Source: Gavia stellata
Taxonomy: Eukaryota; Chordata; Aves; Gaviiformes; Gaviidae
DNA length: 64,000 nt
Direction of reading: 5' to 3'
Assembly (NCBI RefSeq): GCF_030936135.1
Contig: NC_082620.1
Span: forward strand, 5,758,660 to 5,822,659
Shown here: one piece after another, positions 46,074 to 58,439 of the stretch
Numbering within the stretch: the first letter of the stretch is position 1
How the letters are laid out: the number at the start of each line of letters is the position of its first letter
The notes under the pieces: model-generated
Told to the model about the DNA's origin: nothing
Seen by the model: only the letters and a program-made list of their open reading frames with translations
Database searches by the model: none
Position numbers and translations under genes: made by a program

Positions 46074-49000
46074 TCTGGGAGGCCATCTGGGCACGCTGTG
46101 CTCCTGTCGGGCATGCCGGGAGTTGTGGTTCTTTCCCGTGGCAGCTGGAGCAGAGGTGCCCAGGGGTGGATGGAGTGGGTGGGGGCTGCCTGGGATCCCC
46201 CTCCAGATGCCCCCCACCCTGGGCTCCCCTCCATGGGTGCCCACATGTTCTGCAAGGCAGGGGAGGGTGCATGGCATGCAGGAGATTTCAGCCCCCAAAG
46301 CAGCAGCTGGACAAGCTTCAAGCAACGATTCCCAAGTGGGGCTTGAGCCATGCTCTGGTCTGCCCTTCTCCGTGGCGCACTCCTGAGCCTGTGCCTGTGA
46401 TAGAGGAGTCAGATCTCAGCTGTAAGTTTGGGTATCACTTATTCATTAATAGATACATAAACAAACTCATGTGTGTGCGAGGTACATCAGTAACCACTAA
46501 CGACTTTGCTGTATTCAGGCATCTGTTATTAAAAATGTTCTCTACAGAAACACACAAGTATGGATGAGGGATAAATCTACGGCTCTGTTCTAATGTATAT
46601 AATCTTACCTCTGTGCATGCACATACCAATACATTTGAAACCACCGTGGCCACAGCCATTCCAAGACGTCCTGCTATTGTTCTACAAACATGATCTGTGC
46701 TAAAGCTATGCCCAGCTCTCGCTGTGGGCTGTTGTGTGGTGATACACCGCACAGGCAGTTCAAACCAATACACTGGCACTTGGGGGGATGCAGAGAAAAA
46801 AACAGTAAATTACATTTAATTAATGCATAATTAATGCACTTTCTGGCTTTCTGTGTTTCCGTGCAGGGCCCCGGATTTGCCTGCATGACAGGCACTTGGT
46901 TGCTGCTGCGGTTACTCAAGCTAGCTAATTCAGAACTTGGGTAGGGCTGCACAGGAGGTCTGCAATCTCTGTCCATTTGTGAACCTTCAATATTTTCCAG
47001 AGTAGAGGGATGCCCTTTTACATCTTTCACATACGACGTGACCTACTCCTAGTCCTTGGGCTCCTGGAAGCCTGACCTGTCTTTTCCTGTGCATCCAGAG
47101 ACTCACTTTGCATGGGTGTAGCGAGGCCATGAAAGGTAAGAGAGCTTGCAGGAGTCCCAGCTCCGACTCCTGCTCTCGGGACACTGGCCCACTCTCGCAG
47201 TCAGGGCGCCTGAATCTTTCGCTCCCGCTGCCGGCTGCAACACATTTGAAGAGGAGCTCTGGCTCGTCGGCAGTGGCTGTATGCTTCCCTTTGGCTAGTC
47301 TTCCCAAAAGAAGCACAGATCGTAGCACATGATCTGATCTACGGGTGTTTTAATGACTTCCCATCACAGTCATATCACCCAGCACTGGAAATACTACGGG
47401 ATTTCTCTGTACCACTTAGAGAAAAAAAGCAAGAGCCTAGTTTATCCATATGTAACGCTGTCAGTGTGCATCAGTCCCTCCTGGCACCTTATAGGCATGA
47501 ACTCGACCTCCCTTTCCTTCCCCCTCCAAACAGGTCGTATGTACCGGGGGGCTCTTTTCTCTTCCATATGGTATCAAGCCCACCTTGGGCCAGAGACCCT
47601 GGGAGAGCGCCTGGCAGACAGCTGGGAACAGAGGGAAAACAGCAGCCGCCGCTACTGTAACTTGCAAAGGGCCGCAGCAGGATGGGAGAGGGATGCAGCG
47701 CCAGGAGCTGTCTCCCTGGAAACCGCAGCGTAGGAGACATAATGAGGAGTGTCCCTCCCCTCCAACCGCTCTTTAATTCCTTCTTCATCTTTCTTTCCAG
47801 CCGGGGGAGTGAAGAGCAGAGCGGCGGGGCAGGGTGTCCCCCTCAGCCCAGCCTATTGTGAGTTTATGACACCTAGCCTTAGAAAAGCACAGTTTTAACC
47901 CAGCTGCCGCTATAACTTATTGCAATGCCTTGTTACAGCTTGGGAGCGGAGGGGGAGGGACAAGAAAGGGGGTCATGCAAAGGGTGCTGCGTGTCCCAGA
48001 GAAGTCAGAGGGGGAGAAAGACGCGGGCTCCCGTCTCTTTCTCATTTGGCTCTTCCACAAGCATGGTATCTAAATGACGCATTCAAGACTGGGGCATCCA
48101 AAGGCACGCCAGGGACAGAGGAATGAGACAGACATACTCATTCATGCTGCCTAGAAGCATGTATGTTCTTACACTCCAACGGCAGATTCAAATGCAGGCG
48201 ACAACAGCCCCACGGAGTCCAGGTCCCCATGGCATCACTGCTGCTGTTGTCTGGGACCTAGACCTCCTAGGTGAGACCCTGGAGGGTGAGCTCGCTGCCC
48301 GGTGCACTGCTCCAAAGGTGCTAACCCTCAGAGCCTGCAGCTGCACCCTGGGGTCCCCACCTCACGCACAGAAGCAGGCAGGCACCCTGCCCCAGTGCAA
48401 GAACAGCTGAGGAAGGCAAGCTCCATCCCGGGCGGGAGGAGGGTCACTGGGTGCATTTTCCCCAGGCTCGTGGTGCTCATGCCCGGAGCGGATCCTTAGC
48501 GGCTGTGAAGTAAAGCGCTGTTGGGGTGTGGGCTCACCCCACGGACATCCTGACCCCAGGGCTGCGCAGCTAAACTCCTTCCTTGCCCTGAGACGCCGTT
48601 CTGCACCACAGGTTCTTGTGGCAGGTAGGATGGAGGAAGCTGCCTTTTAAATCCTGCTCCAAAGCTCTTAGAAGCTGAAGCAAAGGCTCCTGCTGCCTCC
48701 TCATGTAGATCAAAGCTTTAACCTCCTGCCCCTCGGAGGCAGCGTGCCCAGGCAGACAGATTGCCTGGCTGCACAGACAGGCTGACGGTGCCCTCGTGTC
48801 CCTTTGCTTGGGGGAGGGATGCCTGTCCTGCCCTTTGGCTGCCGCTTTGGTTGCTCCCAGATGCTGCACCACACTGCAAAAAAGGGAACCGGACGCTGTT
48901 TCTCGCAGCAATACCCCCATGCCTCCTGCAAGACCTCCCACCCCCCAAAAATGGAGAGAAAAGACTGAAGGGAAGCAAAACGTTCCTGCCGAATGAGCAT

Positions 49001-49729
49001 CCCTCTGCTGTCCTCCGGCCGGGGGTACCCACGGGGCACAAAGGGAGAGCAACTGCATCGCTGTGCGGAGGTGGCTGGCCCTCCCTTGTGCGGGGCCAGG
49101 GCTGGATGCTCTGCCTTGCGACACACTCCCGGGCTGCCGGTGCTCAAAGGAGAAAACGAGGGAGCTGCCGCCACAGCGGGGTCGGGGCTGCCGCTGTTGT
49201 GGCCCCAATAAAAGGCTCGGCAGAGGCTTGGGTCCCTGAGTGACCGGGACCTTTTCTCCCTCCCCTTCCCCTACACTCCCTCTGTCCAGCTGTACAGGAC
49301 AAATGTCCGCGCTGACCTCCGAGGCTGGAGAATGACCTCCCTTAAGCCCAGACACGCTCCTCTCCTTCGTGGCCCCGGGCAGATGAACCCCGGAGATGCC
49401 CGGGCGCTGGACCGGGTGGGAGGAGGGATTGCTCCCCAGGGAAGGGCATCCAGGGCGTTGGGCCTTTTTCCCGGCAATGGAGCCACCCCTGCGGGGCAGT
49501 GCTCCCCTGCCCAGCCCCATGGCTTGCCACCCCCCTTTTTATCCTTCCTCCCTTTTTGTTATTTGAGAAATGAATTTTAAAAAATGGAATCAGTTTTCCC
49601 TTTGGGGGGATTAGAGCCCTCAGCATTCAAGCTCCCAGCGCAGGAAACAGTGGCTTTTCTTCTGGTGCAACTTGGAAAGACATGGTTCTCTGTTCTCCCT
49701 GAAAGCCCCTCACACTGAATGACCCACAG

Positions 49730-49965
49730 GCCCTGAATGAAGTGCCTCTCAATTAAAAGTTTCCCATTGATGCCGGCTGAATGAGACCTTGCTGCGGAAT
49801 TCACCCTGGCTGAATGGCCTGGGCCTTCATCAAATATTAAGGGGCCAATAGATTTCCCACAATATTTGTACACCTTCCTTTGTGGGGATTTTTCCCTCCA
49901 TTGAACCAGAAACCGTTAACACATCCGCTCCCGACGTGCCCCCTTCTGCTGCTCATTAGGGGCCG
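49730..49965. promoter_or_regulatory. Candidate enhancer with RBPJ and homeodomain words
   Basis: This AT-rich block has CAATTAAAAG at 49750-49759, GCCAATAG near 49845 and a minus-strand RBPJ consensus at 49854-49861 followed by AATATTTG. The same TTCCCACAATAT word occurs at 24571 in candidate element B. No conservation evidence is available. Confidence 0.28.
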
Positions 49966-50664
49966 TGGCAGGGACGGCCGCTGCTGCGTGCCACCCCCGG
50001 GACGGGACGGGGAGGGACAGCCGGTGGGGTGCAGGAGCAGCCACCTGCTTGTATTCATCCTCTGGTGAGGCCAAGCCGACCTTGAAATCCCATGGAGAAA
50101 CGCAGGATGGAGAGAGACAGGAGCGGGCAGCGCTCCTAACCGGCCCTCGCCGGCGCCTGCCCGGAGCCGTGGGCAAAATCCCCCCCCAGCCGGGGGTCAC
50201 CTGGCTGGAGAAGGGGCTTTGGTGGCACCAGCCCTCGCTCTGTCCCGGTGGTCCCAGGGACAACGCAGGGAAAGGAGACCCTCCCCTCCCGCTCCCCCTT
50301 CCCAGCACAAAGGGAAAGTGGTCTTAAGTCCGGGGCTCCCTTCTGCCTGGGGACAAAAGCTCTGGGACACGTTAATGGCACGGAGGGCCTCGCTGACAGC
50401 TCTGATTGTTAAAGCACTGTGGCAGCAAGGCTGCCCCCACCCCTATTAATGATGCTAATTAGAAACCATGCAGGGCAGCCTCTTGGGGGTGGGGGTGAGG
50501 AGAGAGGGGTGGGCTCTGCATAATTTATTCTCACTTAATCTCATTAAGTGGAAAAAGAGAGAGAGAGAAATGAGTGTGGGAATGCAGTGCACGGGAGGAG
50601 AACTACTGCTCTGTCCTTTTCCAGCACCTCTTTCTGCCACAGGACTCAACGGAGCTAAGTATCG

Positions 50665-50711
50665 TCACCCCTGCTTTATCCTCACCCCTGCTTTATCCTC
50701 ACCCCTGCTTT
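50665..50711. repeat. 17-bp tandem repeat, ~2.8 copies
   Basis: The unit TCACCCCTGCTTTATCC occurs at 50665-50681 and 50682-50698, with a partial copy at 50699-50711. The copies are perfect, so the repeat is recent. Confidence 0.95.
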
Positions 50712-51338
50712 CCAGGGGGAAAAAGAGGCACAGAGGAGGGTAGCTGAGGTTGTGTGGCAGGTCAGCGAGAGCTGGGAACTGAACCCAGGGTGTCCACACC
50801 TCCTTACACCTTCTCCCGCTGCCATTTTCTCTTCCCACATTACTCTGGAGAGTGGGATTGCCGGAGGGCTGGAGAGGTAAATGTGCCATAGCCCCGTCGA
50901 GCCAGGTATCAGGCAGGGCAGAGACAGGCTGTGACCTTGCATCAGCAGCAGCACTGTCTAGGCTCAGTTCTTCAGAAAGCGCTTGAAGAAACCATTGCCG
51001 TGCTGTTATCAGCAGGCCATACCAGGCAGAGGTTGGGAAGTGTCCATCCTTGCAGTCCCCCCCGGATCCTGCCCACACGCAGGCAGGACCTGGAGAAAGG
51101 CTCCACGCGCTTGTCCTGGTGCCAGGAGAAGGCTGCCCTTGCCCTGCCTTCATGGCCTGCTGGCGTGCAGCCTCAGACTGATAGGGATGGGAATAACCCC
51201 TTGATTTGCCCCCCCCCAGGGCTAAGCACTGCATGACTGCAGTCAGAGAGAGCCCCTGCCCTGCCTGCAGGCTGAGCAAGGGATGCAAGGCATGCAGCCG
51301 TGTATTATCCTTGAAGCAAACCTAGGGAAAGGACTTGC

Positions 51339-51405
51339 CCAGAGGATAACAGGATATGGTTTTCACAGCCCCCACTGCAGCCCAGAAGGCAGATTCAAGG
51401 AACAG
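51339..51405 (+). repeat. Left arm of a 67-bp inverted repeat
   Basis: This is the reverse complement of 52266-52332 at 66 of 67 positions; the only mismatch is at 51399 (G versus A in the partner's complement). It starts CCAGAGGATAACAGG and ends GGAACAG. Similarity stops sharply at both ends. The arms are 860 bp apart. Confidence 0.97.
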
Positions 51406-52265
51406 GTCACCCATCAGCACCCTCAAACTGGACCAGCTCTCGTTTGCTCTCCTCTGAGCCTCCCTGTTTTATTGCTGCTGCTGAGGAGTATTACCAAGCT
51501 ATTTCACAGCCAACAGAATAATAACATTCACGCGTGGCTGCTTAGAGGGACAAGACTCTCGCGAATCCCAGCAAATGCAGACATTCTGGCGTAAGTCAGG
51601 GTAAGAGTAAAGCAAAACGAGGAAATAGAGTAATGTTTATTTTTGTCTTTGTTCTTCACCTTCTCTAAGAAACTTCCTTCTGTTCCTCAGCTCTGCCTGC
51701 CCAAAGGAGGACCTTCCAAAGAAGAAACCAGAAGGAGGGAGACATAATGACTGGGCTCAGCGCTGGCCTCGCTGCTGCTTGGCAGCTCAAGCATGAAGGG
51801 CCTGTGGAAATGAAAGAGCTTTTGACAAGGGCTCCGTGGGAACATGACCTGAAGAAATCCATGACTGCTGCAAGCAGAGGGACAGGGGAGGTGGGCTGTG
51901 TCCTGGCAAGCTGCAGCGTGACCAGCTCTGTGTCAGAGGGGTGGCCGCAACTGCAGCGGGTGGCTCCGCGGGAAGGATGCTAACACCAGCCGGTGCCTGG
52001 ATGCCACCAGGGTGTCAGCCCCGTGGGGTATCCGGGAGGAAGGGGCAGTGGATCCTGGGTGAGTGGGGTGTTCAGGAGAGTCTCTCTGCACTGGCCATGC
52101 CTTTCATCTGCCCTTCTCTAGCCGGGAGGGGTGGCTGGTGTCTGGGCAGCGTGGGGACCAGCTGGGACCTTGGGACCAGCGTGCAGGGCTTGCGCTCAGG
52201 CCTGGGGACGTGGAGGGGTCTGGCTTTCCTGGGGGTGAGGGTGACGGAAGGCGAGGATAGCATTA
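51406..52265. other. Loop between the inverted-repeat arms
   Basis: These 860 bp have no transposase-like frame and no further self-complementarity near the arms. The first part (51440-51660) is AT-richer and the second (51900-52260) GC-rich. An RBPJ consensus CGTGGGAA lies at 51835-51842. The longest open frame that I considered (111 codons, plus) shows no domain. Confidence 0.5.
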
Positions 52266-52332
52266 CTGTTCTTTGAATCTGCCTTCTGGGCTGCAGTGGG
52301 GGCTGTGAAAACCATATCCTGTTATCCTCTGG
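52266..52332 (-). repeat. Right arm of the 67-bp inverted repeat
   Basis: This is the partner of 51339-51405, starting CTGTTCTTTGAATC and ending TATCCTCTGG. No target-site duplication flanks the outer ends (GACTTGCC on the left versus GAGCAGAA on the right for an 8-bp hAT-type test). The two arms in one transcript would form a 67-bp stem around an 860-nt loop. Confidence 0.97.
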
Positions 52333-55300
52333 AGCAGAAAAAATTGCCATTCCTTCCCTCCACTGACCTGGAAATTGTTAACATGTTCCTGTGGCCCGTG
52401 GGTCAGCAGCAGCACTGCCTGGGTCGCCACGCTGCATTGTGCGGGGGGGAATCGGCCACCTGTTCCCCAGCCCTAATCCTGCGTGCGGGGCAAGGGCAGC
52501 TCGGCTTCGCCGGCCTCTCGCACTGTCTGCTCCGCAGGCACAAAAAGGCCAGTTAACCTGGAAACCGCCTTGCTTGAAGATCAAGGGGAAGGGGGGTCCC
52601 TTTGGGAGGGGGATCAGGGCTGCAGGGAAGGGCACGGGAGAGGGGGAAGAGGCGAGTGTTGCCTCGGGCAGGAGAGCAGGACTAGTTCAGCAGCTCTGTT
52701 TCCACCCAGGACTCCCAATCCCCTTTGGCCACACACATCCATGCTGTGGCTGGGAAGACGCGGTGCTGGGTGCTAAAGCCTGCTCCTCAGCTTGCTTTAC
52801 GCCCACCTTTTACACTGCTCAGGGCTGCAAAGGAGCTTCATTTGTACCTCTCAGCAGGGACTAAGCATCGCCTGAAGCCAGCCTCTTCCAGGTGTGGTTT
52901 GCCAGCAGGCACCAGGCAGTCTGCGTAGCAGGAGCAGGGTGAGACTTCTCAGCTTCATCAGCACCGCGGCTGCTGCCCTTGAGTCCTGTCTTTCCAGAGC
53001 AAATGGCCGGAGGAAAGAGAGAAAGGCAAAGCAGTAACTTGGAGATGGAACCAGACTGCAAGCTCAGGCTGCGTGAGTTTCTCACCATCACCTTTCCAGC
53101 CCTGCACTTGAGGAGACAGCCTTTCTCTAGTGAACGAGCGGAGGGGTGGGCTCCCTCAGAGCTGCTCTTAGGAGCCCTCAAAACTTTAGCAGGACTCCAG
53201 AGGCCCTTTTCCTGGGACACTCCCAACACAAGGTATGGCCAAGGCACAACTTCTGGATGCAGGAGGACTGTCTCCTGAGTTCTGAGCTTTGGACCCAGCA
53301 TTTCAGTTTGGCTTTAGGCAGAAAGAAGGGACAACGTTCACACTTGCAGATTTCTGCCTAGGGGATTTCAGCAGAGGCGGGTGATGAGATCCCTTCAGTG
53401 GGGCCAAATCCTTTCTCTATAACAAAGGGAATGCTTGTACACTGGCTACAGGTTCTGGTGAGGACATCTCTTACTTACCCGAGCCGCCTGCCTTCAGCCT
53501 GCTGCACCAGTTTCCCTTCTTCCCTTTCCACAGGGAAGGAGCATCTTCTGAACCAGAGCCTTAGCAGCCCCAAGGACAAAATGCAAAGGAAGGCGGATGG
53601 CTGAATGGAAAATGGGCAGCTCCTTTGTGTGATAAAATGGGCTGTGAATTCCCCACTGCCTCTGACGCTGAGTGCAGAGGTGTGGAGAGCAAGTGGCCAT
53701 AGCCCTGCTCTGTAAGTCAAACAGTAGCACTGGCAGTGCTCTCCGACTGTTTCTGGGCTGCCCTCTGCTCCCTGGGGAGCTCTGGAGCCATCCATGTGGG
53801 GAGCATGTGCAATTTCCCATGCAATGTGCTCTGCATACATCTCAAGCACATGGAGGGAATGGTTCCAAAGCCCAAAGAAAAAAAAGGCAAAAATGAATGC
53901 CTGCGTTGAAAAATATTTAATCAGACCTCATACTTCCCCACTTTGATGCATTACTCAGCCGATCCTTGGGCTATTTGATGCAGATGGGCTGAAGCTTTGA
54001 GGGATCAGACTCACAGTTTCTCAGAAAGGCCCAAGGCTTTATCAAATGGATATCCAGACTCCCACCGTGGGTGGAAGTTGTGCAGAAGGATGTCAGAGAC
54101 GTTTCGGTATCCTCATCCCAGAGGGTGCTCTGTGGCACCCTCAGCTGGAGATCCGCAGGTGAGACAGAGCCTGGCCATGAGATGCTGTGAGAAGTCACTG
54201 CTTTTTGGAGGCTCCTAGAAGTACCTGCTTGTTCCTCCCGTGCTGGCACAGGCCAGCGAGGATGGGCACAGGCCAGTGAGAACGGCCACCAGGATGCAGG
54301 GACAGCGGAGATAAGAGAGTACACGACAACATCTGTGTGCGAGGGGCTGCCACAGCTGCCGCAGTGCCCGTGAAAGCGCCCTGTGGCTCCATCTGGTTTG
54401 GGGACAATCCCAGTTCTTATGGAAACACATGGCTGACATCTGGGGAAACAGGAAACGGCGGCAAGCGTTGCCCCAGCAACGGCGTGTCCCTCCGTCTGGT
54501 CCCCCACTGGGAGAGCCATGGGATCGGCAGCTCGCTGCTCGGGGAATTCAAAGTACAAGACCAAGGCGACTGATTGATGGGTTGGGTTCAATGGGGAGGG
54601 ATATGATTAATAAGTGTTATGGCCCCATTGTTCCTGCTGTGCGGCTGTCAGTGCCGGTTAGCACTGATGGACACTTTGATGACTCTATGCCCATGAGCGA
54701 GCCACCAACTTGATGAATCTGAGCCAGCAGAATAATATTTGCTATGAACCCCCTTCTGCCTCCCACGGACAATAGCGGGGCTGGCCTGTATTGTGCGGGG
54801 TGTGGGATCCAGGTTGGGTACTGAGGCCTGATTTTTCTCCAGTGCGGCAGTTCCGCAGCGCCCGCCTCTTTCCATCACATCACCCCCCTTACGGGATCAC
54901 GGTCCCTCATCCTAGTTGGCAGCTGGCTGTGCCAGGGAAGGAGAGCAGGGTAAGAAATTTCGGCTCTTTCTTAGGCTTTCTTAGAAATGCAAACACAGGG
55001 GCTTTCAGGCTGGAATGTCACCGTGGTCTGGAACTGACAGCAAAGTACTTCTTTGTGCCAAACATTTGTGTTTTGCAACCCAATGTGTTTTCTTTAGGCA
55101 CTGTGCGCCCTGGCAAGGGGCAGGCGCATGCTATGACAATGTCTTGTGAGCTGTGCTTTAATGAGCTCTGCTGTTGGCTCACTCTGGGTGTGCCTTGTCG
55201 TGTCCCTGCCCTGTGCCTTGACCACCCTCTAGCCCTTGGGCTGCTCGGAGGTACTGGGCACTCTTTGGGACAGGAGAATGCCGGGGTGTACCCCGTCTCC

Positions 55301-55739
55301 CCACTGATGGCTGCTGCAGCCTGGATCATCCTTGCCAAAGACGCCCTGTGACAAGCGGTAACTACACCAGCAGGAGCCTTCTTCCCAGAGTGCTGTCCTG
55401 CTGTTCAGGACAAAATGATTTCTGAACGCAGAGCTCCGCCACGTCCTTCTTCTGCTCCGACCTGGCCCAAGCCAGCCCCCTCCCTCCACAAAGCAGCAAG
55501 CAGGTCTGGGAGTGCGGAGGGAGGGGATGCTCAGCCGCAGCTGCCCCAGTGCGCTCTGTCCGGTACGGCTCATACTCCAGCGGTTTGTCTGCTGCTGGTT
55601 GTCTGTCCTTCCTGATGTTTTTCACAAGGTTGCTGCCGCAGAGGGTGAGCTAACGCTGGAGCTTCGCGTACGCCGAAGGCGACAAAGTTTGTTTTAGAAG
55701 TGCTTTTGTTCAGGTTGAGGGGAAAAAGTATAAACCCCA
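52333..55739. other. Intergenic DNA before the 55.7-kb CpG island
   Basis: I see no gene. One AT-richer candidate island is at 54540-54770, and a short imperfect duplication of GGGCACAGGCCAG lies near 54245-54285. Open frames up to about 206 codons carry no recognisable domain. Confidence 0.5.
54540..54770. promoter_or_regulatory. Candidate enhancer
   Basis: This non-repetitive block has TGATTGATGG, ATGATTAATAAG, CCATTGTTCC (SOX-like) and AGAATAATATTTGC within about 200 bp. It stands out in composition from its GC-rich flanks. Inference from motifs only. Confidence 0.25.
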
Positions 55740-56215
55740 GCTGTGCACGGTGGGCACAGCCCCAGGGTGCTCCGAGGGCTTTCTAAGTCCGGCAAAGAGC
55801 AGCCGCAGCCGGGGCTGTAGCACAGAGCAACCCCGCTGGGGCCGGGCTCCGGGCTGTGGCCGGGCTCCGGGCTGCACCCGCCGCCCAGCCCCGGGGCCCC
55901 GGGAAGGCGACTCTGCTGCGGCGGGCCGCGCCCTGCGGGTCCGCTCCGTCCCCCGCGGCGGGCGGCACCCAGGAGCGGGGAGACGCGGCACCGCGAGACC
56001 GGGCGCCGGCTTCCCCCCCCTCCCGGCCCGCCCCGGGCGCCGGTCCCGCGGGCCGCTCGTGCCCCCTGCCGGCCCCTTCCCGCTGCTGGCGGCGCGCAGG
56101 CAGCGCCCGCACCGGCCCCCCCCGGCCCGGCCCGGCCCAGCGGCGTGCGCTGCGCCCCAGGGGGGCGGCTCGGCGGAGCTCGGGGCGGTCGCCCCGCGTT
56201 TGTCTGTAGCAGCCT
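55740..56215. other. Orphan CpG island next to a CR1
   Basis: This is about 475 bp of CpG-dense sequence that stops about 40 bp before a CR1 copy. Open frames of 109-173 codons on both strands are rich in Pro/Arg/Gly/Ala, as expected for GC-rich shadow frames. It may mark a promoter whose gene body lies outside my recognition. There is no TATA box and no credible start exon. Confidence 0.5.
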
Positions 56216-56252
56216 GGTTTATTAAAGACAAGTGCTTGGCTTAGCGCTGACG

Positions 56253-56769
56253 GTGCGCGAGTGCTGTGTTCAGTGTTGGGCCCCTCGCTCCAAGAAGGAC
56301 ATTGCGGTGCTGGAGCGTGTCCAGAGAAGGGCGACGGAGCTGGTGAGGGGTCTGGAGCACAAGTCTGATGAGGAGCGGCTGAGGGAGCTGGGGGTGTTCA
56401 GTCTGGGGAAGAGGGGGCTGAGGGGAGACCTCATCGCTCTCTACAACTGCCTGAAAGGGGGTTGTGGGGAGGGGGGTGTTGGTCTCTTCTCCCAAGTGAC
56501 AAGTGACAGAACGAGAGGAAATGGCCTCAAGTTGTGCCAGGGGAGGTTCAGGCTGGATATTAGGAAAAATGTCTTTCCTGAGAGAGCGGTGAAGCACTGG
56601 AAGAGGCTGCCCAGGGAGGTGGTGGAGTCACCATCACTGGAGGTGTTCAGGGAACGTGTGGCCGTGGCACTGCGGGACATGGTTTAGTGGGCATGGTGGG
56701 GTTGGGTTGGTGGTTGGACTTGATGGTCTTACAGGTCTTTTCCAACCTTAGTGATTCTGTGATTCTGTG
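56253..56769 (+). mobile_element. CR1 LINE fragment, 5'-truncated, longest copy
   Basis: This sense-oriented CR1 3' end of about 517 bp encodes the intact C-terminal stretch of the reverse-transcriptase ORF, from about [20 protein letters not shown] through [20 protein letters not shown] and [18 protein letters not shown] to ALRDMV and a stop at about 56687. The 3' UTR ends in ATTCTGTG units. The lack of frame-breaking changes over about 140 codons and near identity with the 34.6-kb copy suggest a fairly young insertion. Confidence 0.95.
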
Positions 56770-58439
56770 CTCTGGTACCCGGGGTGCTCCGCGGGAGCCC
56801 ACAGAAAGCCCGCAAGCATTGAAGAGGCAACAGTAAAGAGCGGTGTCTCTGCCAGGATTGCGGAGCGCGTTCACCCCGAGCTCCCACCACGGGAAAGCCG
56901 TATCTGCCCGAGACTGTCCTTCCCCAGACCTGCTCCTGCCGCTTCCCCGCTCGCCGGCCGGCCGGCCTGGGCGATGCGCAGCCGGGGCCGGGCACCGCAG
57001 CGTGCCCAGGTTCCCCGCTCGGCCCCGGTGGCGGGGCGTCCATCGACCCCGCTCACCCAGGAGGAGGTGCAGCCCGGGGCCCGGGCACTGCTGCACCCAG
57101 CCCTGCTCCCGCGGGATGCAGAGGTGCGGGCCGCGCTCGGTGCAGCGCTGCAGGCCCGCGGTGCATCGCAGCTTTCATCCACGAGAGGCCACTTTCCTCT
57201 AGCGTTTGCTGCTGCAGCAGAAAGCCTTCCCCAGGCAGGGAAACGCTGGGAGGAAGGACACGGCGCTCACTTGGGCAAATGAGCAGAGGACAGCCCGTCC
57301 CAGGCGTGGGGCTGGATGTCTCTTCCAGTATGTGGCTGGCTGTGCTTTTCTGCCTAAGCTCAGCTCCTTCCCGACTTTTCTCCACTGCTTCATGCGAGCA
57401 AGAGAGCGATTGGTAAGAAACTGCACTGGCATTTTCATTGAGACCATACCTCCTTGCCTGGCTTGCTTAGGTAGCACTTTAGGCCTGCCTGGCAGGGTGC
57501 CTGAGAGCCGGGTGGGACCAGCAAAGCCGCAGCACAGACCAGTCTCAGGGTTGCATCCCACCTCCGACGCCGGCGATGCCTCTACCCATGTCTGTACTGC
57601 CCAGGCAGCAGCAAGTCACACTCCCCACTGTGCCCTGCAGGGCGAAACCCACCGGAGAGCAACTCGGTCATCTCACCCCTGCAAGGCCATGAGAGATGAC
57701 CCCCGCAAGGCCATGAACAACGTGGCTTTGGGCTTTGGGGGTGCCAAAGGGCAAAGAAGGGCTTTCAGCAGAAGACCAAAAGTCGGAGTGGGAACACTTC
57801 AAAGCCTCAGGGCCACCCATAGCCATCGGCTGCCTGGCGGGCTTCAGGGTCAGCTCTTGGCAAGGAGACAGGCTGGTTAATTGGAAAGGCAAATGGCCCA
57901 GGGCCCTGTGAGCTTCAGCTCACTCACAAAGGGTGCTCTGCACTGTCTCTCTTCCAGCCATGCAGCTGGATGGCAGCCCAGAAAGGCTCACCCTAGCACA
58001 AGGCACTAGAGCTGGAAAAGCCACCTCCTGTCTGCGGGAAGGGAGCAGGACTGGGTGCTACGTGAGGGGCTGCGCCCTTCTCTCCCGACAGCCAGAGCCA
58101 GCGGAACAAGGCAGTGCACCCCCAGCCTTACTCTAACATCTGGGTCTCGTCAGCCCAAAGCAAGAGCAGGACAAGGATCGCTAAGCCATTGCGCCCGGTC
58201 TCATCTGTCCCTGAGAACCCCTGCCTACAGTGCTGGAGAGAGATCTGAGCCACTCGTGCTTGCCATGGGCTTTGCTCTCAGGGAACAGGCTGAGGCTCTC
58301 CCAAATGCCTTTCGCCATCACGTGCTGCTCTGGGGTGACCCGTGGGGGGACGTCTATTTAGGAAATCCTGCTCGGGAGCAGAAGGAGGTTGGGCTGATGC
58401 TCATGCTGTGGTAGAGAGCAACACTCCTGTCCTCCTGGC

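Larger units (their letters stand above)
46074..51338. other. Intergenic DNA between the 45.6-kb array and the inverted repeat
   Basis: I see no gene. There are AT-rich islands at 46420-46900 (with TTAATTAATGCATAATTAAT near 46817), 47880-47940 and 49550-49960. RBPJ consensus sites are at 49854-49861 and 50575-50582. A 17-bp tandem repeat is at 50665-50711. GC-rich patches give open frames of 100-316 codons without domains. Confidence 0.5.

Noticed and set aside
51340..52331. hAT-type transposon (CAGAGG ends)
   Set aside because: The 8-bp flanks differ (GACTTGCC and GAGCAGAA), and no transposase frame or known internal sequence is present, so I kept only the inverted-repeat description.
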